Positions 13,974 to 20,987 of a stretch of 22,627 nt of DNA are shown piece after piece. The position numbers and the translations under genes are program-made. The stretch comes from Methanosarcinales archaeon (GTDB lineage Archaea; Halobacteriota; Methanosarcinia; Methanosarcinales; Methanogasteraceae). The notes beneath the pieces were generated by a model. That model worked only from the letters and a program-made list of their open reading frames with translations, ran no database searches and had not been told where the DNA came from. Location: positions 1-22,627 of the forward strand of contig DAOVGO010000073.1 of assembly GCA_030672345.1 (NCBI GenBank). The letters are read 5' to 3'. Every line of letters starts with the position of its first letter. Positions within the stretch are counted from its first letter, which is position 1.

Positions 13974-13997
13974 CCAGCACCTCAATCATACCCAATC

Positions 13998-14735
13998 ATG
14001 GTACCGGATTCGGAAGTTGAGGTGATTGCAAGAAAACCCAGGTCGAGCAACCCGGTGATCGTAGAAGGCTTTCCTGGAGTCGGACTTGTGGGAAGCATTG
14101 CAAGCCAGCAGATTATACATGAACTTGATATGGAGTATATAGGCGCGATCAAATCAAGGCACTTTCCGCCGGTTGCGATGCTGCTCGAGGGGCGGGTGAA
14201 CCTGCCGGTGCGGATATATGAAAGTGCGAAGAACGAGCTGATCGTGGTGGTTTCGGACATCCCGATCCATCCGACTATCGCTTATATCGTGAGTAAGTCG
14301 CTCATCGACTGGGCGGTATCGATCAACGCCCGCGAGGTCGTCTCGGTTGCCGGCATACCACTGGAGGCTGAGAAGCATATCGTATTTGGCGCAGCGACAA
14401 CGAAGGAAAGGGTTGAAAACATCGGGAAACTGGTTGAAATCTTTCAGATGGGCACGATCTCCGGAATTGCAGGCAGCATCGTGACCGAATGCGCGTCGCG
14501 CAACTTTCCTGCGATCAGCCTGCTCGGAAGCACTCGCAGCCAGAATCCGGATCCGCTTGCTGCAGTTGCTGTGATCCAGGTCTTGAACGATCTGTACAAC
14601 CTCTCGATCGATACCGAAAAACTGATCGTGGAGGCAGGGCAGATCGAACTTGAGATGCAGAAACTCGCAGAGGATATCAGACATACGATAGAAATAGAGG
14701 AGGAACCGCCACATCCACTCTCGATGTACGGGTGA
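13998..14735 (+). CDS. PAC2 family protein (proteasome assembly chaperone-like)
   Basis: A 245-residue cytoplasmic protein of the PAC2 family, related to archaeal PbaB and eukaryotic proteasome assembly chaperones. Typical elements are the N-terminal VIVEGFPGVGLVGSIASQ glycine-rich segment, IPIHPTIAYIVSKSLIDWA in the middle, GISGIAGS-like glycines (TISGIAGSIV), and the LLGSTRSQNPDPLAAVAVIQVL stretch. The C-terminal 40 residues are acidic and helical. The start is ATG 13998: the TATA-like box is about 29 nt upstream, and the longer in-frame extension would run through the L15e promoter region. The stop codon overlaps the Shine-Dalgarno site of the DUF473 gene, so the two are coupled. Whether it acts on the proteasome in this organism is inferred from relatives; some family members do not bind proteasome subunits. 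Confidence 0.88.
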   Translation: MVPDSEVEVIARKPRSSNPVIVEGFPGVGLVGSIASQQIIHELDMEYIGAIKSRHFPPVAMLLEGRVNLPVRIYESAKNELIVVVSDIPIHPTIAYIVSKSLIDWAVSINAREVVSVAGIPLEAEKHIVFGAATTKERVENIGKLVEIFQMGTISGIAGSIVTECASRNFPAISLLGSTRSQNPDPLAAVAVIQVLNDLYNLSIDTEKLIVEAGQIELEMQKLAEDIRHTIEIEEEPPHPLSMYG

Positions 14736-14741
14736 TTCACA

Positions 14742-15131
14742 ATGAAATGTATTGTACTGTCCGGACTGTCAAATAACGCGATGCGCGATCTGGAAAATCG
14801 TGTACTTCGTACCATCGAGATCAGAAGTCCACATAACTTTGTTTCCGTGCTGCATATCAATGTCGGTGATCCGGTCTTCCTGTCATCGACCAGTCACGAT
14901 GATGTCACCACCGGCACAACAGGGATCATCGCCAGAGTGCAGCAGCTCGATATCAGTATGCACAGAGTGGTCCAGGGGAGCGATTTCTTCTATGAGGAGC
15001 GGGAGACACAGATGGCGCGCATCCAACTGGTCACTGAGGGTGTCGGGCGGGTACGAAGCATACTACACTCCCAACTTGGTGGTGCGATGGTGGCGGATGT
15101 TGAAGAACGCCCCATCTATGTGGCATGGTGA
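14742..15131 (+). CDS. DUF473 family protein
   Basis: A 129-residue protein matching, from memory, the archaeal DUF473 family found mainly in methanogens and relatives; no biochemical role is known. Recognisable features are the N-terminal VLSGLSNNAMRDL, the RTIEIRSPHNF segment, a VGDPVFLSSTS strand region, a TTGTTGIIARV turn and ARIQLV near the middle. The fold looks like a small beta-rich domain that might bind nucleic acid (GDxVFL and GxIxRV patterns resemble ASCH/PUA-like folds); this is only a resemblance. Its ribosome binding site GGTGA (14731-14735) is the end of the PAC2 gene, spaced 6 nt from the ATG, indicating translational coupling. The product may therefore share a pathway with the PAC2 protein. 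Confidence 0.8.
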   Translation: MKCIVLSGLSNNAMRDLENRVLRTIEIRSPHNFVSVLHINVGDPVFLSSTSHDDVTTGTTGIIARVQQLDISMHRVVQGSDFFYEERETQMARIQLVTEGVGRVRSILHSQLGGAMVADVEERPIYVAW

Positions 15132-15157
15132 TCCGGGTGATCAGAAGGATTGCCGGG

Positions 15158-15175
15158 ACCGGAGGTATCTCCGGT
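15158..15175. terminator. Hairpin in the convergent DUF473 / HTH-CBS junction
   Basis: ACCGGAG-GTAT-CTCCGGT, a perfect 7-bp stem with a 4-nt loop in the 51-nt gap between two convergent genes. It reads equally on both strands and could mark the 3' end of both messages. No T run follows. Confidence 0.45.
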
Positions 15176-15182
15176 ATCCGTA

Positions 15183-16091
15183 TCAAGCGCTCATCGCGGG
15201 TGCGATGATCGATTCGCCGATGCCTGCCTGGTCGCTGAGCAGATCTCCCTTTGATACAACGCCATACGGTTTCCCATTGACGACCACGATGATGTTGTTG
15301 ACATGGTACTGGTCAAAGAGTTTTGCAACACTGGAGATCGGTGCATCGCCGTCGATCGAAACCACATCCCCTGACATGATATTCCACACCTTCTGATTGA
15401 CGAATCCGGAGATCAAAGCTCTTATGATGTCGGTCAACGCCACAACACCGACTATATTCTTTTTATCAGTTACGGGAGCGCCGCCGATCTCATTTTTTAG
15501 AAGGATGTCAGCAGCCTCCTTCACAGTAGTATGCACATCGATCGTGACACGGCTGTTGCTGACGCACTCTCTGATGCGCCTCTTTGGCAGGATGATGACA
15601 TCCGAAATCGCATAAACCAGGATGTTTCTCGCATCATCCCGCCCGATGACTTTTCCCCGAATCACGAGTTTGTTGTTCGGTGTTGGTCCGATCTTGATGA
15701 TGTCGCCGTCATGAAACTTGCGAATATCGCCCACGACCTTGACCCTGCCGTTGCACGTTTTCGGATCCTGGACGGTCGTAAATGAGATTTCACATGCGGT
15801 CACGTCCTCCACAAGCTTACCATTGCGATATATGTTTGTTTCGGTCTTGTCTGGCAGATTAGTAATATTGAGGGTATCATAAGTCTGGCTTGTCGGGCGG
15901 TAGCCCCCTTTCGGTCCGGGCACGCTCTCGACCATCCCGAGTGCCCTGAGTGCCTGCATGTGATTCCGCACGGTGCCCGGAGTACGGTCGATCACCGCGG
16001 CAATCTCATCTCCTTTCACCGCGCGCCCTTTCTTGCGGAAAAGACTGATAAGCGTCGTTAAAATCTCGATCTGGATAGCTGTAAGTTTCAT
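15183..16091 (-). CDS. HTH-CBS domain transcriptional regulator
   Basis: A 302-residue probable ligand-responsive DNA-binding protein. Residues 1-66 form a winged helix-turn-helix (IQIEILTTLISL, GDEIAAVIDRTPGTVRNHMQALRALGMV, and a PGPKGGY wing). Residues about 70-165 form a beta-rich middle domain of uncertain identity. Two CBS domains follow: about 172-228 (TVKEAADILLKNEIGGAPVTD, then IVGVVALTDI) and about 235-290 (PISSVAKLFDQYHVNNIIVV, then PYGVVSKGDLL). CBS pairs usually bind adenine nucleotides or S-adenosylmethionine, so the regulator may read energy or methyl status. The combination is widespread in methanogenic archaea. A TATA-like ATATATTAT region (about 16121-16130) predicts a transcription start a few nt before the ATG at 16091. 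Confidence 0.85.
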   Translation of the reverse strand: MKLTAIQIEILTTLISLFRKKGRAVKGDEIAAVIDRTPGTVRNHMQALRALGMVESVPGPKGGYRPTSQTYDTLNITNLPDKTETNIYRNGKLVEDVTACEISFTTVQDPKTCNGRVKVVGDIRKFHDGDIIKIGPTPNNKLVIRGKVIGRDDARNILVYAISDVIILPKRRIRECVSNSRVTIDVHTTVKEAADILLKNEIGGAPVTDKKNIVGVVALTDIIRALISGFVNQKVWNIMSGDVVSIDGDAPISSVAKLFDQYHVNNIIVVVNGKPYGVVSKGDLLSDQAGIGESIIAPAMSA

Positions 16092-16158
16092 GACCTATCT
16101 TAAAATCGACCTCGTGAACTATAATATATCTGTCGATCATGGAAAGATTGCCCAACAA

Positions 16159-16599
16159 TCATTTCAGAGAATGATATGGTCCGAGCAAAAACACATCCAC
16201 GTCCCGAATTCCTTGCACGGTTCTGGTAAACGTTTTCAACTGTTCAATCTCGCTGTATTGTTTGAATCGGCACATCACAAGCAACCCATATTTCCCGGAT
16301 GTGACCTCCCACACTCCAAAAACCCACTCCTGATCTTTTAAAAAGTCGAGCAAATCACCAATGATCGGTTTTGGACATTCGATCCCGATATAGCCATTAA
16401 TATAATATCCCAGTTCCTCCCAGTTGATCTGGGGACGAAATCCGGTGATAATGTTCTTTTCTGTGAGCATACGGACACGTAGGTTCGCAGTACTTCTTGG
16501 AACCTCGAGATGTCTGGCAAGCTCAGCCAATCTGGGCCCTACACCAATGCCCTCTGACATTGCCTTGAGAATCTGTTCGTCCAGTTCGTCTACGATAAT
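16159..16599 (-). CDS. Lrp/AsnC family regulator, start codon unclear
   Basis: A feast/famine regulator: an N-terminal HTH (RLAELARHLEVPRSTANLRVRMLTEKNIITGF) and a C-terminal RAM/AsnC ligand domain beginning at YYINGYIGI and ending with VFLLGPYHSL. The first standard start codon is ATG 16560, but the frame clearly continues upstream with the family N-terminus (VDELDEQILKAM), which packs against the HTH. Between the in-frame TGA further upstream and that segment there is no ATG, GTG or TTG, only ATT (16599), ATC (16596) and GTA (16593). Coordinates here use ATT. A TATA-like CGATATAAC lies about 27 nt farther upstream, so a leaderless message beginning near 16600 is possible. A sequencing error or a lost start are alternatives. 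Confidence 0.75.
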   Translation of the reverse strand: MIVDELDEQILKAMSEGIGVGPRLAELARHLEVPRSTANLRVRMLTEKNIITGFRPQINWEELGYYINGYIGIECPKPIIGDLLDFLKDQEWVFGVWEVTSGKYGLLVMCRFKQYSEIEQLKTFTRTVQGIRDVDVFLLGPYHSLK

Positions 16600-16887
16600 A
16601 GCACATCCGTTTCAGTTGCTGTGTTATATCGACAATAAATCCAATCGTTCTTTAATGTATCGGTCGAGCCTAATAATAGCAAATATAATATATAATGAAG
16701 GGAATGATCGATTTACTCGAAAAAAAGGCTAATTTATCTATTAAATGCCAATAACACCTCATAAATCGATGCAATGAATTTTCATAGTATGCCCTGCTAT
16801 GGTGGCAACTGCGCAGATGTCGCGCACAGAACCATGAATTAATATTAGACATAAATAGCGTGGAATATAGGTTTTGGAGCTATAAAT
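16600..16887. other. AT-rich gene-free stretch
   Basis: No gene with a credible start and composition was found. The stretch holds the presumed Lrp promoter (TATA-like element around 16622-16632), a very AT-rich block (about 16670-16750), and a small inverted repeat CATAG/CTATG at about 16784-16803. Minus-strand open frames here have unnatural composition. Confidence 0.5.
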
Positions 16888-17148
16888 ATGGAATGTGAAA
16901 TCGTTGGCTGCACTTCTCCCAGGTAGGCGATCTATTTGGCAGGAGCCATGAGTTACATGAGCGGCAATGGCGATTTCATTGAGATCAGGTCTCGCGCCAT
17001 TGTGAGGTTGTGAAGGCTGGTGCCAGCTCTGCCTTATGATCCGGGCGTGCAGTGGGCTACGATGCCACAATGATCGGGAAATGCGAGAACCGGGAATAGC
17101 TACGAGATGGTTTTATCGCTCAGCACCGGCGGATTGCTCGGTGATTAA
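16888..17148 (+). pseudogene. Probable decayed protein-coding gene with three in-frame stops
   Basis: One reading frame starting at ATG 16888 looks protein-like over 87 codons but is broken by TAG (16924), TGA (17011) and TGA (17071) before a final TAA (17146). Readable pieces are MECEIVGCTSPR, AIYLAGAMSYMSGNGDFIEI followed by RSRAIVRL, RLVPALPYDPGVQWATMPQ, and SYEMVLSLSTGGLLGD at the end. I do not recognise the family. A TATA-like TATAAATA overlaps the ATG, so the original start may lie elsewhere. The alternative is a non-coding RNA region that translates by chance; readthrough (Pyl at TAG, Sec at TGA) would need three separate recoding events and is unlikely. Confidence 0.35.
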
Positions 17149-17159
17149 AATAAAATGTG

Positions 17160-17177
17160 TGTTATGACAAAATAACA
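17160..17177. repeat. Inverted repeat TGTTAT-N6-ATAACA
   Basis: Perfect 6-nt arms around GACAAA in an AT-rich gene-free region, 224 nt before the small gene at 17384. It might be a regulator site, but nothing ties it to a particular protein. Confidence 0.3.
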
Positions 17178-17310
17178 TATCTCAAAGGCGGTGGATGCAC
17201 AAAATCCGTGTCCGATGGCAAATCTGAAAAACCGTTGGTTAGAATATTATTCGGAAAGACCAATGCTGGTAGTCCCACCTGATAGAAACGTTTATATGTG
17301 ATTAACATGT

Positions 17311-17326
17311 TTACTAAATTTAGTAA
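17311..17326. promoter_or_regulatory. Perfect 16-bp palindrome, candidate operator of the small gene
   Basis: TTACTAAATTTAGTAA is fully self-complementary. It lies about 20 nt after a TATA-like TTTATATG (17291-17298), so it would cover the transcription start, and 57 nt before the ATG at 17384. This is the usual position of an archaeal repressor site. The cognate regulator is unknown; an HTH-type dimer would fit. Confidence 0.5.
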
Positions 17327-17383
17327 TATTTCATGTTGCTACTGCTACATGAAGTATTACATACAGGGAAAGAGGTGTAATAA

Positions 17384-17650
17384 ATGCTGGAACATGTTGA
17401 ACCCGTCGAAGTGAAGATGAACCTTGATGAGCTCGATCTCATTGGTATCGACAAGATAGCCGAAGATGCTGTGGAATTCATAAACAGCGGTCAGATGAAT
17501 GCGAGACAGGCATCATCCTGGGCTATTCACCATCTTGAAGATCCATGGGGCTTCCCGTCGCTCAACACGCTGTATCACAGGATGGTTGACCGGCTGGAGG
17601 ACAACTTCGAGGCAAAGCGGGATCTGGTTACGTACGTTCAGAGGTGGTGA
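17384..17650 (+). CDS. Small conserved-looking 88-residue protein of unknown function
   Basis: Not recognised. The product is acidic, helical and cysteine-free, with an amphipathic N-terminal half (VKMNLDELDLIGIDKIAEDAVEF) and a C-terminal half rich in Trp, His and Arg (SSWAIHHLEDPWGFPSLNTLYHRM, ending VTYVQRW). No membrane segment or signal peptide is present, so it should be cytoplasmic. The gene is real by context: GAGGTG (17372-17377) lies 6 nt before the ATG, a TATA box and palindrome lie upstream, and two hairpins and a T run follow immediately. This discrete, well-bounded monocistronic unit suggests regulated, possibly high expression. It may be a small partner or regulatory protein; that is inference. 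Confidence 0.8.
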   Translation: MLEHVEPVEVKMNLDELDLIGIDKIAEDAVEFINSGQMNARQASSWAIHHLEDPWGFPSLNTLYHRMVDRLEDNFEAKRDLVTYVQRW

Positions 17651-17658
17651 AACCTCTG
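17639..17658 (+). repeat. Hairpin enclosing the stop codon of the small gene
   Basis: CAGAGGT-GGTGAA-ACCTCTG, a perfect 7-bp stem whose loop contains the TGA stop codon (17648-17650). It sits directly before the terminator hairpin and may protect the mRNA 3' end. Confidence 0.4.
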
Positions 17659-17659
17659 G

Positions 17660-17697
17660 GGATGTGTCGATCAATTCGGCACATCCGCTATTTTTTT
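17660..17697 (+). terminator. Hairpin plus T7 terminator
   Basis: GGATGTG (17660-17666) pairs with CACATCC (17680-17686), with inner CGA/TCG pairs. TTTTTTT follows at 17691-17697. The arrangement is that of an intrinsic terminator for the 88-residue protein gene. A further GGTCC/GGACC hairpin (17698-17711) follows at once. Confidence 0.65.
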
Positions 17698-17953
17698 GGT
17701 CCTTGCGGACCTGGGCTCTGATCCGATCCCGGCGAAACCATTTATTAGTGCCGATTTCGGGCGAAATGTTCACGCCTTCTGCTCCGCTTTGCGGACACGG
17801 ATGCACACGCTCCAGACGAATACCCGCGAATCTGGCTACTGTGAAAAGATCTCACAAAAACCTCTAAAACTTTTCGAGAGGGCTCGTATATGATTGTATG
17901 CCATCTTCCGGGAGTGGAACTATTATCAAGGACGGCTGCACAAATGTGATTAC
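17698..17953 (+). other. Upstream region of the SepCysS gene
   Basis: No gene was seen. The region contains a GGTCC-TTGC-GGACC hairpin (17698-17711), a TATA-like TTTATTAG (about 17740-17747), the palindrome ATTTCG-GG-CGAAAT (17754-17767), one copy of the dispersed GACGAAT repeat (17815-17839), and a second TATA-like CGTATATGA (17885-17893) about 65 nt before the SepCysS ATG. Confidence 0.45.
17815..17839. repeat. Second copy of the dispersed GACGAAT repeat
   Basis: GACGAAT-ACCC-GCGAATCTG followed by GCTAC is nearly the same as the stretch at 11520-11543 upstream of uvrC, with three differences (one inserted base and two substitutions). Both copies are intergenic, upstream of a plus-strand gene. 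Confidence 0.5.
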
Positions 17954-19084
17954 ATGACCAAACACCCCACCCTCAAACGAAGCACGCTCGGCATGATCAA
18001 CATCGACCCGCTCCAGCGCGGCGGGATACTGACCCCGGAAGCAAGAGATGCGCTCGTTGAATGGGGCGACGGATACTCGATCTGCGATTTCTGCCCCGGC
18101 AACCTCGAAGAGATCAAGAAGCCACCGATCCATGACTTTGTGCACCATGACCTGCCGGAATTCCTCGGCACCGACCATGCAAGGGTCACCAACGGGGCGC
18201 GCGAGGGTATATTCGCCGTGATGCATGCGCTTGGAGAGGTGGGAGGTTGCGTTGTCATGGATGGGAATGCGCACTACACCTCTCTTGTTGCGGCAGAGCG
18301 CGCGGGACTCGATGTATCGCTGGTACCGGTCTCGGATCGCCCTCAATACTGGGTTGAGCCGGAAGGGTACGGCGATCTGCTCGAAGACCTATTCGGTCGC
18401 GGCGAGAAGGTAGTTCTGGCTCTTCTGACGTATCCTGACGGTAATTACGGGAATATCGTGGATGTGAAGAGGGTATCCTCGATCTGCAAGGATTATGATG
18501 TGCCACTGCTCCTGAACTGCGCCTACTCTGTCGGGCGCATGCCGGTTTCTGCGAAGGAGCTTGGCGCTGACTTCATCGTCGGGAGCGGGCACAAGTCGAT
18601 GGCAGCCTGCGGACCTGTCGGCGTCCTCGGAATCAATGAGCCGTATCATGAGGCGGTGCTCAGGAAATCCAGATACCACAAGAACAAGGAGATCGAACTC
18701 CTTGGATGCACAGCCCGCGGCGCAACGATCATGACGCTGCTCGCATCTTTTCCAACGGTCAGGGAGCGGGTGGCAGGGTGGGACCGCGAGGTTGAAAAGG
18801 CGAGATGGTTCTCAAAAGAGATGGAAAACCTTGGCATGATCCAGATGGGTGACAAACCGCACAATCACGATCTTATGTTCTTTGAGGCGCCTGTTTTATA
18901 CGAGATATCCAAACACGCGAAGAAAGGCAGGTTCTTTCTGTACAAGGAACTCAAAAAACGGAAGATTCACGGGATCAAGTCCGGACTCACAAAGTATTTC
19001 AAATTGAGCACTTATGGATTGCCAGAGGAGGATCTGCGCTACGTGGTTGATGCTTTTGATGAGATCATCTCAACGACTGTTTGA
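17954..19084 (+). CDS. pscS: O-phosphoseryl-tRNA:cysteinyl-tRNA synthase (SepCysS)
   Basis: A PLP-dependent enzyme converting Sep-tRNA(Cys) to Cys-tRNA(Cys), the second step of tRNA-dependent cysteine synthesis after SepRS. The PLP lysine is K in GSGHKSMAACGP, and the three functional cysteines are present in SICDFC and LGCTARG. Numbered from the TTG at 17894 they are C64, C67, C272 and K234, the same numbers I recall for the Methanocaldococcus enzyme. The preferred start is ATG 17954 (376 aa), since a TATA-like element (17885-17893) overlaps the TTG start (396 aa) and neither has a strong Shine-Dalgarno site. Conserved blocks include NIDPLQRGGILTPEAR and RVTNGAREGIFAVMHAL. SepRS and SepCysE are not in the window. 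The pathway is confined to methanogens and relatives, a good taxonomic marker. Confidence 0.94.
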   Translation: MTKHPTLKRSTLGMINIDPLQRGGILTPEARDALVEWGDGYSICDFCPGNLEEIKKPPIHDFVHHDLPEFLGTDHARVTNGAREGIFAVMHALGEVGGCVVMDGNAHYTSLVAAERAGLDVSLVPVSDRPQYWVEPEGYGDLLEDLFGRGEKVVLALLTYPDGNYGNIVDVKRVSSICKDYDVPLLLNCAYSVGRMPVSAKELGADFIVGSGHKSMAACGPVGVLGINEPYHEAVLRKSRYHKNKEIELLGCTARGATIMTLLASFPTVRERVAGWDREVEKARWFSKEMENLGMIQMGDKPHNHDLMFFEAPVLYEISKHAKKGRFFLYKELKKRKIHGIKSGLTKYFKLSTYGLPEEDLRYVVDAFDEIISTTV

Positions 19085-19198
19085 CGCTCCCTGACCTAAA
19101 TCGATTGAATTGATTGCTGCGTGCTTTAAATATGCGGACCAGGATGGTTTTTGGTTGTTGGGCGGTGAAGTCTTGACCGAACATCGGTGTGATGTCCT

Positions 19199-20896
19199 CT
19201 AACCGAATTCCTTCCTCGTATCTCCGCATTTTACGCACTTGTATACCGTGTACTTCTTGTGCGATTTCAGGAGTTCAAACTCATGGTCACACTCTGGCAC
19301 CGGCTCTGGCGCCTCTATTACGGCGGTTTCCTTTTCTACCGGTGTAGACAACCCCATCAACTCTCTGATTCGTGAATCGGCATCCTTCTGCTGCTCACGA
19401 GCCTCGTCCAGGAGCCTGTACGAATCGCACAACAACAGGAACCGCTGGGTATCGGTGACCGGGATCAATTCATCGATGGCATCAGGATCAAACTCCAGTT
19501 CAAACGCCATTTCCAGCTTCAGTTCCAGTTCCGCCCCTGGTCCCTGTTCATCACAGACGGCAACAACGCAATCGCCATTCCAGACCAGTTTACCACTCAC
19601 TACATTACCGCAATCGACGGAAAGGGACACTCCGGTTGAAAACGAGTCTTTATCTCCTTCCAAAAACTCTCTCAGTTCATTTAAGATCTCAACTGTGGAA
19701 GAATCAAGAATCAGCTCGTTAAAATCATTTGCAATACTGATTGAACCGGTGTCAGAGTCATGACGTGCATTTGTAATCTCAAACTCATCAACCGATTCCT
19801 TCTGATCCTGACGATATTTGAGATCAACATACACCGGAGGGAGATGGTATATATCGCAATCATTCGAATAGCAGATATCGCAATCAAACGCATTTTTTGG
19901 CTCGCATTCGATGCAGAACGCATCGCGAGGCTCATATTCGCCTGAGATCCCACAAATCTCTTCAACGGTGTCATAATTCTCGCAGATGCGGCAGCATCCG
20001 TGGATCGTCCAGTATTCTGATTCGAGCACCTGATCGATTTTAAAACGCGTGAGCACATATTCGATTTCATTAGATATGCGGTTGGGACCACCTGAAGCAT
20101 CCTTATATTCCTCAGCGATTGCTTTCAGACGTGGTATGATCTCAGGATTGTGCTGATCATAGAAACAGCCGCATAGAAACTCCAGATCTATCGGATACTC
20201 GTCATCTTCAGCGAGCCTGTCAAGAAGTTCTGTCATGAAGTCAAACGACCGCTGATCCTGTATCCGTGAGAGCGTGCCAAGTGCATAGATCGTGCCAATT
20301 TCACGCTCGTTTTTGTCGATCTCCGGGTTGTCCAGACGATCGTTGATCCGATCGATCAATGGCTGAACAGCAGGTGCGCCGATCTTCACCAGTGCCTCTA
20401 ATGCATCTTCACACAGATCATCCGCGTCGGTCTCGATCGCATCAATCAGTGCAGGAACCGCCGTCGGGCTGCCGATCTTACCAAGTACATCCGCTGCGAT
20501 GATGCAACTGTGTGAGTCTACCTCGTACAGATAATCAGCCAGAGGTTCAGCAACCGCCTCGCCAAGTCCTATCAGGCGTTCTTTGACAGAAGAAAGCCTT
20601 TTCTTGAGGTTCTTGTCCGATTCCGGATCAAAATACTCTTCGATCTGCTCCTGCCGCTCATAGATCTCATCACAGAGATCGTCCAGCGCACAGAGCGCTT
20701 CGTCGATCGTTTCATCAGATATTTCAGTGGTCTGCATAAGCCCTTTATTCTCCTGTTCTTCTATTCCTATAGTCCCATATCCTCCCTCTATCTGCATCTC
20801 CCCGCGATTGCGGTCAAAGAACCCGGATCCTGGCATCTCCCGGTCAGGGATGTGCTCCATGATGGTACTTTTAGGTACTCGCGACATCGCTGACAT
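19199..20896 (-). CDS. HEAT-repeat protein with a cysteine-rich centre and zinc-ribbon tail
   Basis: A 565-residue protein, probably a cytoplasmic scaffold. Residues about 105-290 are HEAT/PBS-lyase-like helical repeats (ADYLYEVDSHSCIIAADVLGKIGSPTAVPALIDAIE and similar units). Residues 301-347 hold nine cysteines (C301, C302, C305, C315, C328, C331, C339, C342, C347) in C-x-x-C pairs, likely a metal site. Residues about 375-480 form a beta-rich acidic region, and the last 30 residues (CDHEF...YKCVKCGD; C536, C554, C557) look like a zinc ribbon using His538. The product is very acidic. ATG 20896 is preceded by GGAG 4 nt upstream; the first 53 residues are low in conservation signals and Met54 (20737) is an alternative start. 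I know no named family with this full architecture. Confidence 0.75.
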   Translation of the reverse strand: MSAMSRVPKSTIMEHIPDREMPGSGFFDRNRGEMQIEGGYGTIGIEEQENKGLMQTTEISDETIDEALCALDDLCDEIYERQEQIEEYFDPESDKNLKKRLSSVKERLIGLGEAVAEPLADYLYEVDSHSCIIAADVLGKIGSPTAVPALIDAIETDADDLCEDALEALVKIGAPAVQPLIDRINDRLDNPEIDKNEREIGTIYALGTLSRIQDQRSFDFMTELLDRLAEDDEYPIDLEFLCGCFYDQHNPEIIPRLKAIAEEYKDASGGPNRISNEIEYVLTRFKIDQVLESEYWTIHGCCRICENYDTVEEICGISGEYEPRDAFCIECEPKNAFDCDICYSNDCDIYHLPPVYVDLKYRQDQKESVDEFEITNARHDSDTGSISIANDFNELILDSSTVEILNELREFLEGDKDSFSTGVSLSVDCGNVVSGKLVWNGDCVVAVCDEQGPGAELELKLEMAFELEFDPDAIDELIPVTDTQRFLLLCDSYRLLDEAREQQKDADSRIRELMGLSTPVEKETAVIEAPEPVPECDHEFELLKSHKKYTVYKCVKCGDTRKEFG

Positions 20897-20914
20897 GATG
20901 CTCCAACCTGATTA

Positions 20915-20937
20915 CCACATTTATGGTCCAGATGTGG
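20915..20937 (-). promoter_or_regulatory. Inverted repeat and TATA-like elements before the HEAT protein gene
   Basis: CCACAT (20915-20920) and ATGTGG (20932-20937) flank an 11-nt centre containing the TATA-like ACCATAAAT (minus strand). A second TATA-like AAATATATC lies around 20952-20960. The dyad brackets the proximal element, so it could be an operator. Confidence 0.3.
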
Positions 20938-20987
20938 GGTGTGTAGGTTGATATATTTTGTGTAGTTCGGGTTATGACGGCTCCGCA

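Noticed and set aside
13809..13997. 63-codon N-terminal extension of the PAC2 protein
   Set aside because: It runs through the L15e promoter region, lacks homology signal, and the ATG at 13998 has a TATA box at the right distance.
16759..17070. Minus-strand 103-codon open frame
   Set aside because: Composition is atypical (very rich in His and Arg), it has no ribosome binding site, and it opposes the better plus-strand frame.
16924..17073. Pyrrolysine/selenocysteine recoding of the broken frame
   Set aside because: Three different recoding events in under 90 codons with no visible SECIS-like element is much less likely than decay.
17025..17100. Short stretches (GGGCTAC, CACAATG, CCGGG) reminiscent of 16S rRNA helix 41-42 region
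   Set aside because: The matches are short and not in the correct order or spacing, and no flanking universally conserved 16S sequence is present.
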